Assembly (NCBI GenBank): GCA_947095585.1
Contig: OX352761.1
Span: forward strand, 54,238,019-54,302,018
Direction: 5' to 3'
Length of the DNA: 64,000 bases
From: Nephrocerus scutellatus
Taxonomy: Eukaryota > Arthropoda > Insecta > Diptera > Pipunculidae
Shown here: piece after piece, positions 1 through 9,123 of the stretch
Layout: each line of letters starts with the position of its first letter
Position numbering within the stretch: position 1 is the first letter of the stretch
Translations under genes and position numbers: made by a program
The notes under the pieces: generated by a model
Database searches by the model: none
The model's input: the letters and a program-made list of their open reading frames with translations, nothing else
Told to the model about the DNA's origin: nothing

Positions 1-1130
1 GTTTTCGACCCTTTGTTTTATTACTGGGTACAGCTCGTTTAAATATTCGTTTAGTTTTGAAAGATAGTCGTGTTCGTTTTCAAAGTTTAAGGTTTTGGTA
101 AACTTGTAGGGTCTACCGAAAAATAGTTCATATGGTGTATGTTTGGTTACGTATAGCGTTATTGTATGTTATAAGTGCTTCGGATAATATCTCCTCATGT
201 TCGGAGGTAAGTTTACGTTCTTTTCTTTTGAGCATTATTAGCCTATATATTTCAGTCAGTGTGGAGTGTAGGCGTTCCACTGGAGAATTGCTGCTTGATT
301 GCTGAAAGGAAGTATAGTGCAGGTTTATTTGATGTTGCCTGCAGAATTCACGAAAGATATTTGCGGAAAACTCTGACCCTTGGTCGCAAACTATCGTCTT
401 AGGTATGCCGTAAATGTTCACATAGTTTTTGATACATTTAAGTAGTTATACTGCTTCTGCAGCTTAGAGTGTAACCGGATGCAAATCGAGAGAACTCATC
501 TAAAAGGGTAAGAACTTGTTGGTTATGTATGCTGTAAATATCTATGTGAACGATTTCTAACGGTTTGAGAGGTATTTCTGGTTTACTAAAGTGGGGCTTT
601 GGGGGGTTTCTGTCATATTTTAACATTTTGTATTTTTCGCAATTGTTAATAGTAGTGGTAATTTTCTCCTTCATATTTGGAAAGTACGATTCTCTTTTGA
701 GGTGTGACAATGTTTCGTTGATACCTCTGTGGTTGGATCGTTCGTGGTAATCCCTTATAATTGATTCTTGCTGGTCTTCTAATCGAATATCTTTTAAAAT
801 TTCTGTGCATCTAATAAGCCGGAAGGTTCTGCTATGAGAGAAGTATTTTGAATAAGTAAATTGTACAACCCTAAAAATTTCGTCATTGGAGAATATTGCC
901 GTTTGTTTGTTCGGGGGAATGAAGTTTTTGAAAATTTCCGTCACGACTTCTTTATTGAAGTTGGGTCTACGTACAATTCTCTTTTGACGGTTTTTGAAAA
1001 TTGTTTCAACCAACATGGGTGCTCCTTTAGTGTTTGTTTCCAGAACTAGTTGGAGATTGAACTCATTAAGCGGTTTTTCCGAAATGGAAATTCCGTCATT
1101 TAAGTTTACGTGAGTACTATGTACAGTAGA
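1..1130 (-). pseudogene. Element A integrase (broken, partial)
   Basis: Minus-strand translation shows an integrase. Near 710-760 is the HHCC zinc-binding region (HERSNHRG, then a C whose partner Cys is apparently replaced in NCEKYKML). Near 460-500 is the first catalytic Asp in HIDIYS. A break around 421-440 puts the rest in another frame, where the second Asp (CDQGSEF, about 370-390) and the Glu (SPVERLHS, about 270-295) are seen. The frame then stays open to position 1. The enzyme family joins retroviral cDNA to host DNA. The frameshift and the altered zinc ligand suggest it is inactive. Confidence 0.85.
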
Positions 1131-1189
1131 AACTATATCTTCATTGTTGTTAAAGATTCCATGTTCATGGGAAATGCTTGAATTATCGA

Positions 1190-1530
1190 TTTTAATACGA
1201 CTCAAAGCGTCAGCATTAGTGTTTGCTTTACCTTTTTTGTATATTATGTCGTAATCGTATTCCTCAAGCCTGAGTCTCCATCTCACGAGCTTAGAGTTTG
1301 GCTCTTTAAGATTCATAATCCATGTAAGTGGTTTATGGTCAGTGACGATTTGGAATTTTCTTCCAAATAAATACAGACGGAAGTACTTTGTAGCCCATAT
1401 GGTAGCCAGTAACTCTTTTTCAATGGTGGAGTAATTTCGTTCACTGCTTGATAGAGTTCTGCTCGCGAAGCAGATCGGTATGTCACTTCCTATTCGTCCC
1501 TGCGATAATACAGCTCCTAGTGCATGATTG
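1190..1530 (-). pseudogene. Element A RNase H domain, split by the hAT-type insertion
   Basis: The minus strand encodes the Gypsy RNase H: DASNHALGAVLSQG near the N-terminal Asp, then the Glu in EKELLATIWA, VTDHKPL, and ending with NADALSRIK at about 1195-1215. The first catalytic segment TTDAS lies on the far side of the insertion at about 2730-2745, so the domain is cut at its first Asp. Between 1531 and 2729 the reading is hAT-type element sequence, not RNase H. Confidence 0.85.
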
Positions 1531-1554
1531 CTGGCATCTAGTGATGAGCAAACG

Positions 1555-1705
1555 CAAGACCAAGACCATTTCATCTCGGTCTTGGTCTTGGTCTTGGTCT
1601 TGCAAGTCGAGTCTTGGTCTTGGTCTTGCATTCGTGCCATTAGTCTTGGTCTTGGTCTTGGTCTTGCAGCCTGAGTCTTGGTCTTGGTCTTGCGGTCTTG
1701 CAGAA
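1555..1705. repeat. Subterminal (GTCTTG)n array, left end of hAT-type element
   Basis: About 150 bp of imperfect hexamer repeats, CAAGAC on one strand and GTCTTG on the other. The hexamers are near-perfect in runs, separated by short interruptions. The array starts directly inside the left inverted repeat. The first copies read CAAGAC and the rest GTCTTG, so the array is itself inverted near the tip. Subterminal repeats of this kind are known transposase-binding sites in hAT elements; that role here is inferred. Confidence 0.85.
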
Positions 1706-2548
1706 TAAAGTATTTTTTGAATAATAACTATATAAGTATGTATAAATGGTTGTATGTATGTACATATTTTTGTTCAAGCATAACGTCAAAATCAAAAATA
1801 AGCATGGGGAAGAAAACTGGTACAGGCATTGAACTTGAATATCTGAAGACTTGAACAAGATATCAACGTCTATTTTAACGTAGTTACAATGCCTAGTATT
1901 TATTCTACAAACAAACAAGACCAAAACGAAGTTTCTACCATAAGTATTAACAGAGAAATTTTCGTTAACATGGGTCAGGGTGCACCAAAGTAAGCTTTTT
2001 CTTAAATCCCCAATAAATGATGTCAACATTGGAGATAGACCCTTACTGTAGAACGATTTTTTTCTTAGAATATACCCAAGAATCATTTCCCAAATTAATG
2101 TGCACGAATAAGGGGACACCCTATATACACACAAAACTATCAACATTTAAGCTTAGCGATTAATTCGGAAAAAAATTGTTCAAGAAAGTCTAGACTTATT
2201 CTGTCAAAAGAACTCAGTCAATTTCAACATTTATATTTGCAACTGATGCCATGACATACACGTCTTTGTTGACGTTTTTTTTAATTTGACTTGTCTAGCA
2301 TGAAAAACCTATAACAAATATAAAATTATGAGGAAATAGCAATCTAAATCTATGTGTATATGAACATCCATACATATGCCTGTAAATACTACAGACAGAC
2401 ACAAAAGACTCGCTGAAGATCTTCTGTCTGGGTTTTTAAGTTTGGTAGTATTATATATGTACCTACTCGTATACAAATAAACATACGACATATGTAGGTT
2501 TTAAAAATAAATATCAACAGAGAAATTAAATAACTTTAAAGGCAAGAG

Positions 2549-2704
2549 TCTTGCAGTCTTGCAGACATATTTTTGGTCTTGGTCTTGGTCTTGGTCTTTC
2601 ACACTCAGTGTTGGTCTTGGTCTTGGTCTTGCAACTGAATGATTGGTCTTGGTCTTGGACTTGCATTTTTTGCAAGACCAAGACAAGACTGCAAGACCAA
2701 GACC
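2549..2704. repeat. Subterminal (GTCTTG)n array, right end of hAT-type element
   Basis: Mirror partner of the array at 1555-1705. Runs of GTCTTG switch to CAAGAC near 2672, about 35 bp from the right inverted repeat. Translation gives meaningless Gln-Asp or Lys-Thr runs, so no protein is called here. Confidence 0.85.
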
Positions 2705-2729
2705 AATTTTGCTCATCACTACTGGCATC

Positions 2730-3625
2730 CGTTGTAAGGATGAAAGGTTTGTTGAAATCTGGGTGTTGAAGTATTGGGTCGTTCATAAGCAGAGCTTTGG
2801 ATATTTCGAAGGCTTCAATATACTTTTGGTCCGGAATAATTTCTGCGCCTTTCTTTAGGGAGTCTGTTAGGGGTTTTGTAAGTTTTGCTAGATCCTTGAT
2901 AAATTTTCTATAATACCTAGAAAAGCTTTAATTTCGGTGCGAGTCTTAGGCAGTGGATACTTTATTATTGTCTGAATTTTCATCGGGTTGGGTTTAATGC
3001 CTTCAGGTGTTATTACGTGACCTAAGATGGCAATTTCTTTCTTTAAAAATTCACACTTGTCCGTCTGAATTTTAAAGTTTGCCTCTCGAAGTTTTTCAAA
3101 GACTAATTTCAGGTTTTCTAGATGTTCTTGTAAGGAAGTGGAAAAAATTATTATATCGTCTAGATAGACGAGACAGATTTTGCCGATTAATTCGTTTAAG
3201 ACGTAGTCCATTACTCTTTGGAAGGTTGATGGCGCATTCTTAAGACCAAATGGCATTCGGACATACTCGTAATGTCCGCCTTCAACAGTAAATGCCGTTT
3301 TTGCAATGTGTTTGGGGTCCATCTCTATTTGATGGAACCCACTTGCTAGATCTAGGTCGTGAAATATAGGCATTTGCCTAATTTATCTAATATTTCGGTA
3401 ATGTTGGGTATTGGATATCGATCAGAAATGGTTTTATCATTGACTTTCCGGTAGTCAATAACAAGTCTCCATTTTTGGTGCCCACTGGCGTCGAGTTTTT
3501 TGGGAACTACCCAGACTGGGGAGCTCCAAGGGGAAAAGCTGTTGCGTATGATACCTTGGTTTAACATTTTAGAGATTTGGGATTGAACTTCCTCTTTATG
3601 AACGTAAGGGTATCTATACGACTTT
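2730..3625 (-). pseudogene. Element A reverse transcriptase, palm and thumb part
   Basis: On the minus strand 3567-2888 reads as Gypsy [16 protein letters not shown] and DRYPIPNI lie near 3410-3470, [13 protein letters not shown] near 3310-3360, MPFGLKNAP near 3225-3265 and the catalytic box YLDDIIIF near 3130-3170. A frame change near 3360 splits the two halves, and another lies near 2890 before the RNase H. The YxDD catalytic residues are intact. The fingers region continues on the other side of the MITE at 4264. Confidence 0.88.
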
Positions 3626-3628
3626 GTA

Positions 3629-3743
3629 AAGGGTGTTTTTTTGGGAGGTTTGTTTTTCCGATAGATGTCGTTTTATTTTATGACAGTTGTTTTGACAGCT
3701 CAAAGTGGCATTTCTACTCAGTATTGTTTGGCAAATCATTATG

Positions 3744-3776
<33 letters not shown>

Positions 3777-4108
3777 ACATTTGTGAAAAATAGTCGTGGT
3801 AGCCATATGCCAGAAATTGTGTTTAAATGTTAAATGCCAAAAAATTATCTACCAAATAAAAAAAAATTTTGGTCATTTCATAATTTTATATGTGTTTTAT
3901 TCAAAAAAAAAATCGGCAACCTCTTAAAAAAACACCCGTTAGATATAACGTGTTTTTTTAAGAGGTTGCCGATTTTTTTTTTGAATAAAACACATATAAA
4001 ATTATGAAATGACCAAAATTTTTTTTTATTTGGTAGATAATTTTTTGGCATTTAACATTTAAACACAATTTCTGGCATATGGCTACCACGACTATTTTTC
4101 ACAAATGT

Positions 4109-4146
<38 letters not shown>

Positions 4147-4261
4147 CATAATGATTTGCCAAACAATACTGAGTAGAAATGCCACTTTGAGCTGTCAAAA
4201 CAACTGTCATAAAATAAAACGACATCTATCGGAAAAACAAACCTCCCAAAAAAACACCCGT
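3629..4261. mobile_element. Palindromic MITE pair (TA target), Tc1/mariner-like
   Basis: Two near-perfect inverted arms of about 310 bp meet at about 3937-3951. Outer ends read AAGGGTGTTTTTTTGGGAGG (left) and its inverse ending in ACACCCGT (right). Each arm is itself bounded by ACGGGTGTTTTTTT-type ends, so the unit looks like two complete MITEs joined head to head. TA dinucleotides at 3627-3628 and 4262-4263 flank the pair, and removing the insert with one TA rejoins the RT frame of element A. Each arm holds a homopolymer (A at 3748-3775, T at 4110-4146). TA targets suggest a Tc1/mariner-type source. No transposase is encoded. Partial copies of the same arm occur in each 3.85-kb array unit and at 40981-41382. 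Confidence 0.88.
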
Positions 4262-4263
4262 TA

Positions 4264-4570
4264 TATATCGGAATTTCATCCGTTGTGTTAATTTGGTGTT
4301 TTATCTTATTTGAAAATGTGAGCGATTCGCCTTCTATGTAGATAATGTCGTTGTATTCCTTACATAGGTTAATGAGTGCTTTTCGTTCTTCATTGTTAAG
4401 ATGGTCAGTTCTGAGTAGTTTGATTATATCTGGTTTGCCTCCTTGTTCCTTTATTTCGGTATTGAAACAATTTATTTCTATAAAGTCAGAAGAATCGTAT
4501 CGCTCTACGATTAAGGGTTCTTCCAGAATCAGTGTTTGAGTTTTGTCGGAGAAGTTTGTTAGTTCCATCT
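4264..4570 (-). pseudogene. Element A RT, N-terminal connection segment
   Basis: The minus strand from 4568 leads into the start of RT: HLNNEERKALINLC, then INTTDEIPIY ending at the MITE junction. This is the usual stretch between protease and RT fingers in the 17.6/Gypsy group. It runs directly into MITE sequence, and the RT frame resumes at 3626. Confidence 0.75.
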
Positions 4571-5111
4571 TACTGTATCCATCTTCGGCATTGTAGATTC
4601 CTTGGGTTAGATGTAGAAATGGTTTGACCTCAACTGAATTGATTAAAATGTTGCCAGTTTTTGTGTTAACTGGAAGTTTTGCCAGTATTTTGCATTTGGC
4701 TGGGACTGTTATCTTTTCTGAGGAATGGTTGGGTTTAATATTTATCGTAATGATAGCATTTTTTTGTAATAAGGATCTGGTTTTTTAAATCGATCTTAGC
4801 GTTTAAAGATGTAAGAGCATCTATTCCTAATAGGCCGTCAAAAAATTTGTGAAATTTGAAGATTAAAAATTTTATGGATCCTTCTTGGTTGAATTCAGAA
4901 AATATGGGTAAGGTTGTTTGTTTTTCTAATTGGTAGTCTTTGAAGATAGTTGTGATAGTGATAGGTTTGCAATTGGTTTGTTTTTCTGGTGGAATGTGTT
5001 CGGGGTTTATAAAGGATGTTGTGGCACCAGTGTCTAGCAGAAATTTTAGAGGCTTGTCAAAAGGTGAAGAAATTTCAATGAAAGGTAAACTAGTAAGGTA
5101 TTCTTTTTTGT
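4571..5111 (-). pseudogene. Element A aspartic protease region
   Basis: The minus strand encodes the retroviral-type protease active site LLDTGATTSF near 5010-5040 and the second conserved segment GLLGIDAL near 4805-4830. Downstream the frame is interrupted near 4780. The region directly follows gag and starts in a different frame, as expected for a gag-pol frameshift. This protease normally matures Gag and Pol inside particles. Confidence 0.75.
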
Positions 5112-6347
5112 TTACGTAACCTGTTGTTTCTCCGAGGCTGATATGAAAAAATTTGGATTCTCCTCAATATTAGTCGCGGTATTTTCGGGATGTTGGTTCG
5201 TTTGTTTAAATGGATTATTATTAATGTTATTTACTTCATGAAAGTTAAAAAGTTCATTTCTAGTGTTCCTTGTTTGTTGGCTGGGGTTATTTCTAAAAGG
5301 GGGTTGTGGGTGCATATTTGAATTTAATGTGGTTTGAGTTGAGGGTTCCGTTCTACGAAACCTAGAGTTACTGTTCTGGGTACTAAAAGTATTTCTGTAT
5401 GTTGAGCTTTGGGCGTTTTGTTGATTTCTTTGGTTGGGGAATGTACTTGGACTCATGTAAGGTGTATTTTGTCTGTTACAGGTGTGGGGATAGTTTACAG
5501 AAGTTGGTTTATTTTGAAATTGTCGGAAGTTATTAAAATTGTAGGGTCTGTAAAAATTTTTATGATTATTTTGGCTCTTTTGGTAATAGATATTTTGCTC
5601 TTTTATGCCGTACGATAAAGCTTTAACGAGAGAATCTGGTTGCATTGTTCTTATTCTGGACCCAAGAGGTTCCTTGAGTCCACTTAGGAATGCATTTAAA
5701 CACATTTCTGTATATAAATCTGTCTTGATTACATTAGCATCGGTTTCATGTATGAGAATATTGTTGCATAATGCTGACTGTATTTCGATTATTTCTCCGT
5801 AAAATACTTCTAATGTTTTGTCGAATTGATTTGTTGTGTGAAGATCTCTAATAAGCGATGTTTCCGTACGCTTATCGGAGTATTGAAGAATAAGGGTATT
5901 TTTGATATGATCCCAATTTAGGGGCGTTCCATACATGTTTAGAACTTCGATGGCTTTCCCTTCAATTTTGTTACGAATTGCCCTTAAAAGTATTTGACCG
6001 TAGGGTGTTTGATCGGCTCCTCTAATATAGAGGAGAATCTCCTCTACATTATTAATAAAGTCATAAAGAAGTCGCGTATTTCCGTCAAACCTGGGTAGGT
6101 CTTTAATTGCATCAGGTATCCTGAGTGAATTGAAAATGTCTGCCTGGTTTATGGGTTGGTTAGGTTGATCCGTTTGGTTTGGCATTGTATCGAGATTAAC
6201 CGAATCTAATGAACTATCAAGGGACGATACCGAAGACTCCGTTATAAGATTATCGTCCTCCGGAATGGAATTTAAACTTTTTGAGAATCTTCTTAAATTG
6301 TAGGGAAAGAAGCCGACCTTTTGTTTGTTTTTCTTATTACTAGGCAT
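5112..6347 (-). CDS. gag: Element A Gag (capsid polyprotein)
   Basis: An intact 411-codon frame starts at an ATG (6345-6347) and is the longest undamaged retroviral frame in the window. The N-terminus is basic and acidic, followed by a capsid-like region (roughly residues 80-260: FDGNTRLLYDFINNVEE, then FLSGLKEPLGSRIR). The C-terminal 130 residues are dominated by Asn, Gln, Phe and Arg, without any CCHC zinc knuckle, as is typical of the 17.6/Gypsy errantivirus group. Gag builds the particle and packages RNA. The protein could still assemble if transcribed, although the element lacks an intact pol. Confidence 0.85.
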   Translation of the reverse strand: MPSNKKNKQKVGFFPYNLRRFSKSLNSIPEDDNLITESSVSSLDSSLDSVNLDTMPNQTDQPNQPINQADIFNSLRIPDAIKDLPRFDGNTRLLYDFINNVEEILLYIRGADQTPYGQILLRAIRNKIEGKAIEVLNMYGTPLNWDHIKNTLILQYSDKRTETSLIRDLHTTNQFDKTLEVFYGEIIEIQSALCNNILIHETDANVIKTDLYTEMCLNAFLSGLKEPLGSRIRTMQPDSLVKALSYGIKEQNIYYQKSQNNHKNFYRPYNFNNFRQFQNKPTSVNYPHTCNRQNTPYMSPSTFPNQRNQQNAQSSTYRNTFSTQNSNSRFRRTEPSTQTTLNSNMHPQPPFRNNPSQQTRNTRNELFNFHEVNNINNNPFKQTNQHPENTATNIEENPNFFISASEKQQVT

Positions 6348-6895
6348 GTATATATATATTTTTTATTTTTTTATTTTTCTCTTTCCACTTTCCTAATATA
6401 AATAGTTTTAAAATCTATAAAAAAAATTTTTTTTGTGACAACAACAACAACACACTTACAGTAGATAGCCCAGGATTAACAATTTTAGCATTTTTGGTTC
6501 TTCAGTGATGAGGGATTAAGATCCGCCGGTACTTGATTTCTTATATTTTTATTGAATTTTGATGTTTTACTTAGTCTTGATCACAGAGTTTAAACTTGTT
6601 AAAAATTTTCAAAATAAAAAGTTTAAAATTTGTTCATTTGATTTTTATGATTTGGTTTTTCACAAAGTATTTTACTGATTAAAATTTCTTTTGTTTTTCA
6701 CTACGAATTTTCATTGGGATTGATCACAGAGTTTAAAACTTGTTAAACATTTTCAAAATAAAAAAGTTTAAAATTTGTTCATTTGATTTTGATGATTTGG
6801 TTTTTCAAAAAGTATTTTACTGATTAAAATTTCTTTTGTTTTTCACTACGAATTTTAATTTTTTCTGGAATCTTTGAACCGTTCACTGAACTATA
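6348..6895 (-). other. Element A 5' leader
   Basis: Non-coding leader between the primer binding site and the gag ATG. It is AT-rich, contains a CAA run at 6440-6453 and holds a 143-bp tandem duplication (listed separately). No upstream protein is supported. Confidence 0.7.
6578..6860. repeat. 143-bp tandem duplication in element A leader
   Basis: Two copies, 6578-6720 and 6721-6860, begin with TGATCACAGAGTTTAAA and end with TTTTTCACTACGAATTTT. They differ at only a few positions. They lie in the untranslated leader, where related errantiviruses can carry regulatory repeats (the gypsy insulator is the known case). No function is shown here. Confidence 0.9.
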
Positions 6896-6906
6896 CGACT
6901 GCGCCA
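6896..6906 (-). promoter_or_regulatory. Element A primer binding site
   Basis: The minus strand reads TGGCGCAGTCG directly after the 5' LTR end. It matches the tRNA 3'-end complement used by 17.6/297-type elements and fixes the LTR boundary. Confidence 0.85.
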
Positions 6907-7328
6907 GTTAAGTTGGTAAAAGCCCAATTGAATAAAAAAATATATTTATTATGACCGTTCGGTCTTAACTTTACAATCTGATTAATTCTATTCTATAAAA
7001 TGATTAATAGTGATACCTATGCTTGCCAAAGTGAATTGCATGTTAAAGAGTGCAGGAAATAGCCCAGACGCTAACTCATCATTCTTCGATTCACTTTGGC
7101 AATAACAAAATAAAATACATAATTGACAGTTTTATAAAGGTGAATAACTGTGGGAATTAGGCAATGACAAAATATATATAATTGATAAGTTTATGAGTAA
7201 GCAAATATGCAACTGCAGGTACATCCGGTGCCATGTGCTGGTGGAGATGTGCGCTGACGACCGCTCTGAAGGGTAAAGGTGATTGTTCGCTGCTTTGGTG
7301 AGAGGGGCGTCAAGAAGGTGACGTAACT
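6907..7328 (-). mobile_element. Element A 5' LTR
   Basis: About 422 bp, beginning AGTTAC at 7328 and ending ACTTAAC at 6907 next to the primer site. The right boundary is set by the point where element B's LTR is interrupted; the left boundary is set by the primer site. A 14-bp inverted repeat (7024-7036 region against 7089-7102, TTGCCAAAGTGAAT type) could form a stem in the R/U5 part. The partner LTR is outside the window, so identity cannot be measured. Confidence 0.75.
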
Positions 7329-7481
7329 CGTGTTCTTTGTTTATCTTGTTATGTAATTTATGGTTTTGTGAGTGAGTGCGGTATTTGTATTGACATTTGG
7401 ATTGTGCATTGGTGTCGTCATAAATAAGAGTTCTTTATTGTATTTATTTGGGTGGTGTGTATCTTGTGGATATACACTACA
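7329..7481 (-). mobile_element. Element B 3' LTR, first 153 bp
   Basis: Nearly identical to 14957-15108, reading TGTAGTG from 7481 leftward. It ends abruptly at 7329, where element A's LTR begins. The remainder should lie beyond the left edge of the window. Confidence 0.88.
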
Positions 7482-7495
7482 CCCTTACCCTTTGA
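7482..7495 (-). promoter_or_regulatory. Element B polypurine tract
   Basis: The minus strand reads CAAAGGGTAAGGG immediately before the 3' LTR start, as expected for the plus-strand primer of reverse transcription. Confidence 0.75.
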
Positions 7496-7721
7496 AAACA
7501 AATTTTTTGTTTTGTATATTAAGAAAAAATTTTGGTGTATATATATATATTTTTTTTTTTTTGAATATGTAATAATATGTAATATGTAATAATGGAAAAA
7601 TGCGTTAAATTTAATTATATAAATTGGTAGTTAGCTTAGTCTAGGTTTGTACAATTTCAATTGATTATTATGTAGTATGGTTATTATGCCGTTTTGGTTT
7701 ATACTAGTATTTACACCTTTC
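7496..7721 (-). other. Element B 3' untranslated stretch
   Basis: AT-rich sequence between the integrase stop and the polypurine tract. It contains TA runs near 7538-7562 and repeats of TAATATGTAA near 7566-7592. No env-like frame is seen. Confidence 0.6.
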
Positions 7722-8800
7722 TTATCTACCTACTACTACTACTACTACTAGTGTATATGGTCCTTTATATGGACTTTGGTTTTTTCTCCTATTTTCTACT
7801 TTTACTAATACTAAGTCTCCTATATTTATGTTTAATTTATTAGTATTACTGTCTAATGTTCTTTTCATTTTTACTTTAGTGGTTAAATCTTTTGCACGGT
7901 TTAGTGCTGTATTGAGTCTGACTCTTAGCTCGTTTGAATAATCGTCAAAGTTGTATATTTTGTTATCGTTTTTGCATTTATCTGAGGGTGGTCTTGCTAG
8001 TTTGCCGTATATGAGTTCATATGGCGTGTAGCCTGTGTCTATATGTGGAGTTGTGTTGTATGCGAATGTAAAGTATGGTACCCATTTGTCCCATTCATTG
8101 TCGTTGACAAAAGTCAAAAGAAATTCGTTAAGTACTCTGTGGTTACGTTCGCTCCTATTGTTTGGTGATGGTATGGTGTGGAACATGTTTGTTTTATTTC
8201 TAGTAGTGCACAGATATTTCTTAGTAGTTCGTTAGTGAATTCTGTCCCGTTGTCCGATTTGAGTACCTTAAAATGTCCATATTTTAAAATAAATTGTTTG
8301 ACTATTGTTTTTGTTGTGGATGTCGCGTCCTTAGAGGTCATTGGGTGTGCAACTACGAATTTTGTCAGTTCGCATTGCATTGTCAGAATATATCTAAAAT
8401 CATTTGAGATTCTTAATAGTCCTACTGTGTCTATTGATACTACTTCGAAACTAGTGTTAGGAGTGTCTGTTACTGTCAGAGGTTCTTTTGTATGCTTTGT
8501 CTGTTTGTTTCTAGCACAGAGATCGCAATTAGTTATAAATTTCTTAACTATTTGGGCCAAGTTTTTCCAGTTATATCTTTGTTTAAGTTTGATAATTGTT
8601 TTTCTGACTCCGAGATGTCCGCCATATGTTGAATTATGAAATTCGTCAATTAGTTTGTATTTTGTTAAATCGTCGTTTATTTGTTTGGGGGCGATATATA
8701 TTAATATTTTTAGTTGAGGATTCCTGTTATTTATCTTTATATTTGCATATGCTGTTCTTCTGTTCTTCTTTTGTGTACACTTTAAATATATTATCGTCAT
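7722..8800 (-). pseudogene. Element B integrase (frameshifted)
   Basis: Minus-strand frames 8800-8114 and 8186-7722 make up the integrase. The HHCC zinc region (HNSTYGGHLG, then CDLCARNK) lies near 8510-8640. The catalytic Asp pair is in SIDTVGL near 8420 and KSDNGTEF near 8245. After a frameshift near 8150-8190 the Glu follows in SERNHRVLNEF. The chromatin-side C-terminus includes a GDLVLVKV segment and ends in a valine run encoded by a (CTA)n microsatellite at 7729-7750. Catalytic residues look intact but the frame is broken once. Confidence 0.85.
7729..7750. repeat. (CTA)n microsatellite
   Basis: Seven trinucleotide repeats at the integrase C-terminus, read as polyvaline on the minus strand. 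Probably slippage in a decaying element. Confidence 0.85.
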
Positions 8801-9080
8801 ATCCTAGCGCTAGGTTTTTGCTATTTTCTTTTTCCATTCTTTGTGCAAGCTTTCTCAGAGTCGAATCTGGATTCGCTGATTTATCGCTGCAACTTACGTG
8901 TACATAATTATTTTCAATATTTATTCTGCAGTTTTTTACATTTTTGTCGACATTAAATTTTAATTTCCTCATATTCTTTATTTCATTAATGGATGTGCAT
9001 TCCCACATTTGAAGTTGATCAGGCTTCTGTTGAGAGCTGCATTTCTCCGTACTGTCCTCTTTCTTATCGTTTTTGGTCAT
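8727..9080 (-). pseudogene. Element B pol connection region
   Basis: A minus-strand frame (about 117 codons, charged and Lys-rich) between RNase H and integrase. No domain is recognised; its place in pol suggests linker sequence. It overlaps the start of the integrase frame, so a small frameshift separates them. Confidence 0.55.
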
Positions 9081-9123
9081 TCCCCTTGTAATTATTAATG
9101 TTTTCTTGGCTTTTTAATCTATT

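Larger units (their letters stand above)
1539..2721. mobile_element. Non-autonomous hAT-type element, 1183 bp
   Basis: The ends are perfect 14-bp inverted repeats: TAGTGATGAGCAAA at 1539-1552 and its reverse complement at 2708-2721. They are flanked by an exact 8-bp direct duplication CTGGCATC (1531-1538 and 2722-2729), as made by hAT transposases. Removing the element and one duplication restores the RNase H frame of element A. The interior (about 1720-2545) is AT-rich with no transposase-like frame, so the element must depend on a transposase in trans. Both subterminal regions are packed with CAAGAC repeats. Confidence 0.9.
1..7328 (-). mobile_element. Element A: errantivirus-like Ty3/Gypsy retrotransposon (3' end outside window)
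   Basis: From right to left on the minus strand the order is 5' LTR (6907-7328), primer binding site, leader, gag, protease, RT, RNase H and integrase, which is the Ty3/Gypsy order. The 5' LTR end is followed by TGGCGCAGTCG, a primer site of the type used by the 17.6/297 group (known for that family). Gag lacks a zinc knuckle and is rich in Asn/Gln, as in the same group. The 3' LTR and any env lie beyond position 1. The frame is broken in pol and carries two nested DNA elements (1539-2721 and 3629-4261). The element itself interrupts the 3' LTR of element B: B's LTR sequence stops at 7329 exactly where an AGTTAC LTR start begins. Confidence 0.85.

Noticed and set aside
1555..1705. CRISPR-like short repeats
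   Set aside because: Hexamers are contiguous without unique spacers, lie inside a transposon, and the DNA is eukaryotic.
1448..1708. Open frames through the GTCTTG arrays (Ser-Trp, Val-Leu, Gln-Asp runs)
   Set aside because: Low-complexity translation of a hexamer repeat in several frames at once; no protein supported.
3748..3775. Poly-A tract as a retroposed mRNA tail
   Set aside because: It is mirrored by a T-run in the inverse arm and lies inside the MITE, not at an element end.
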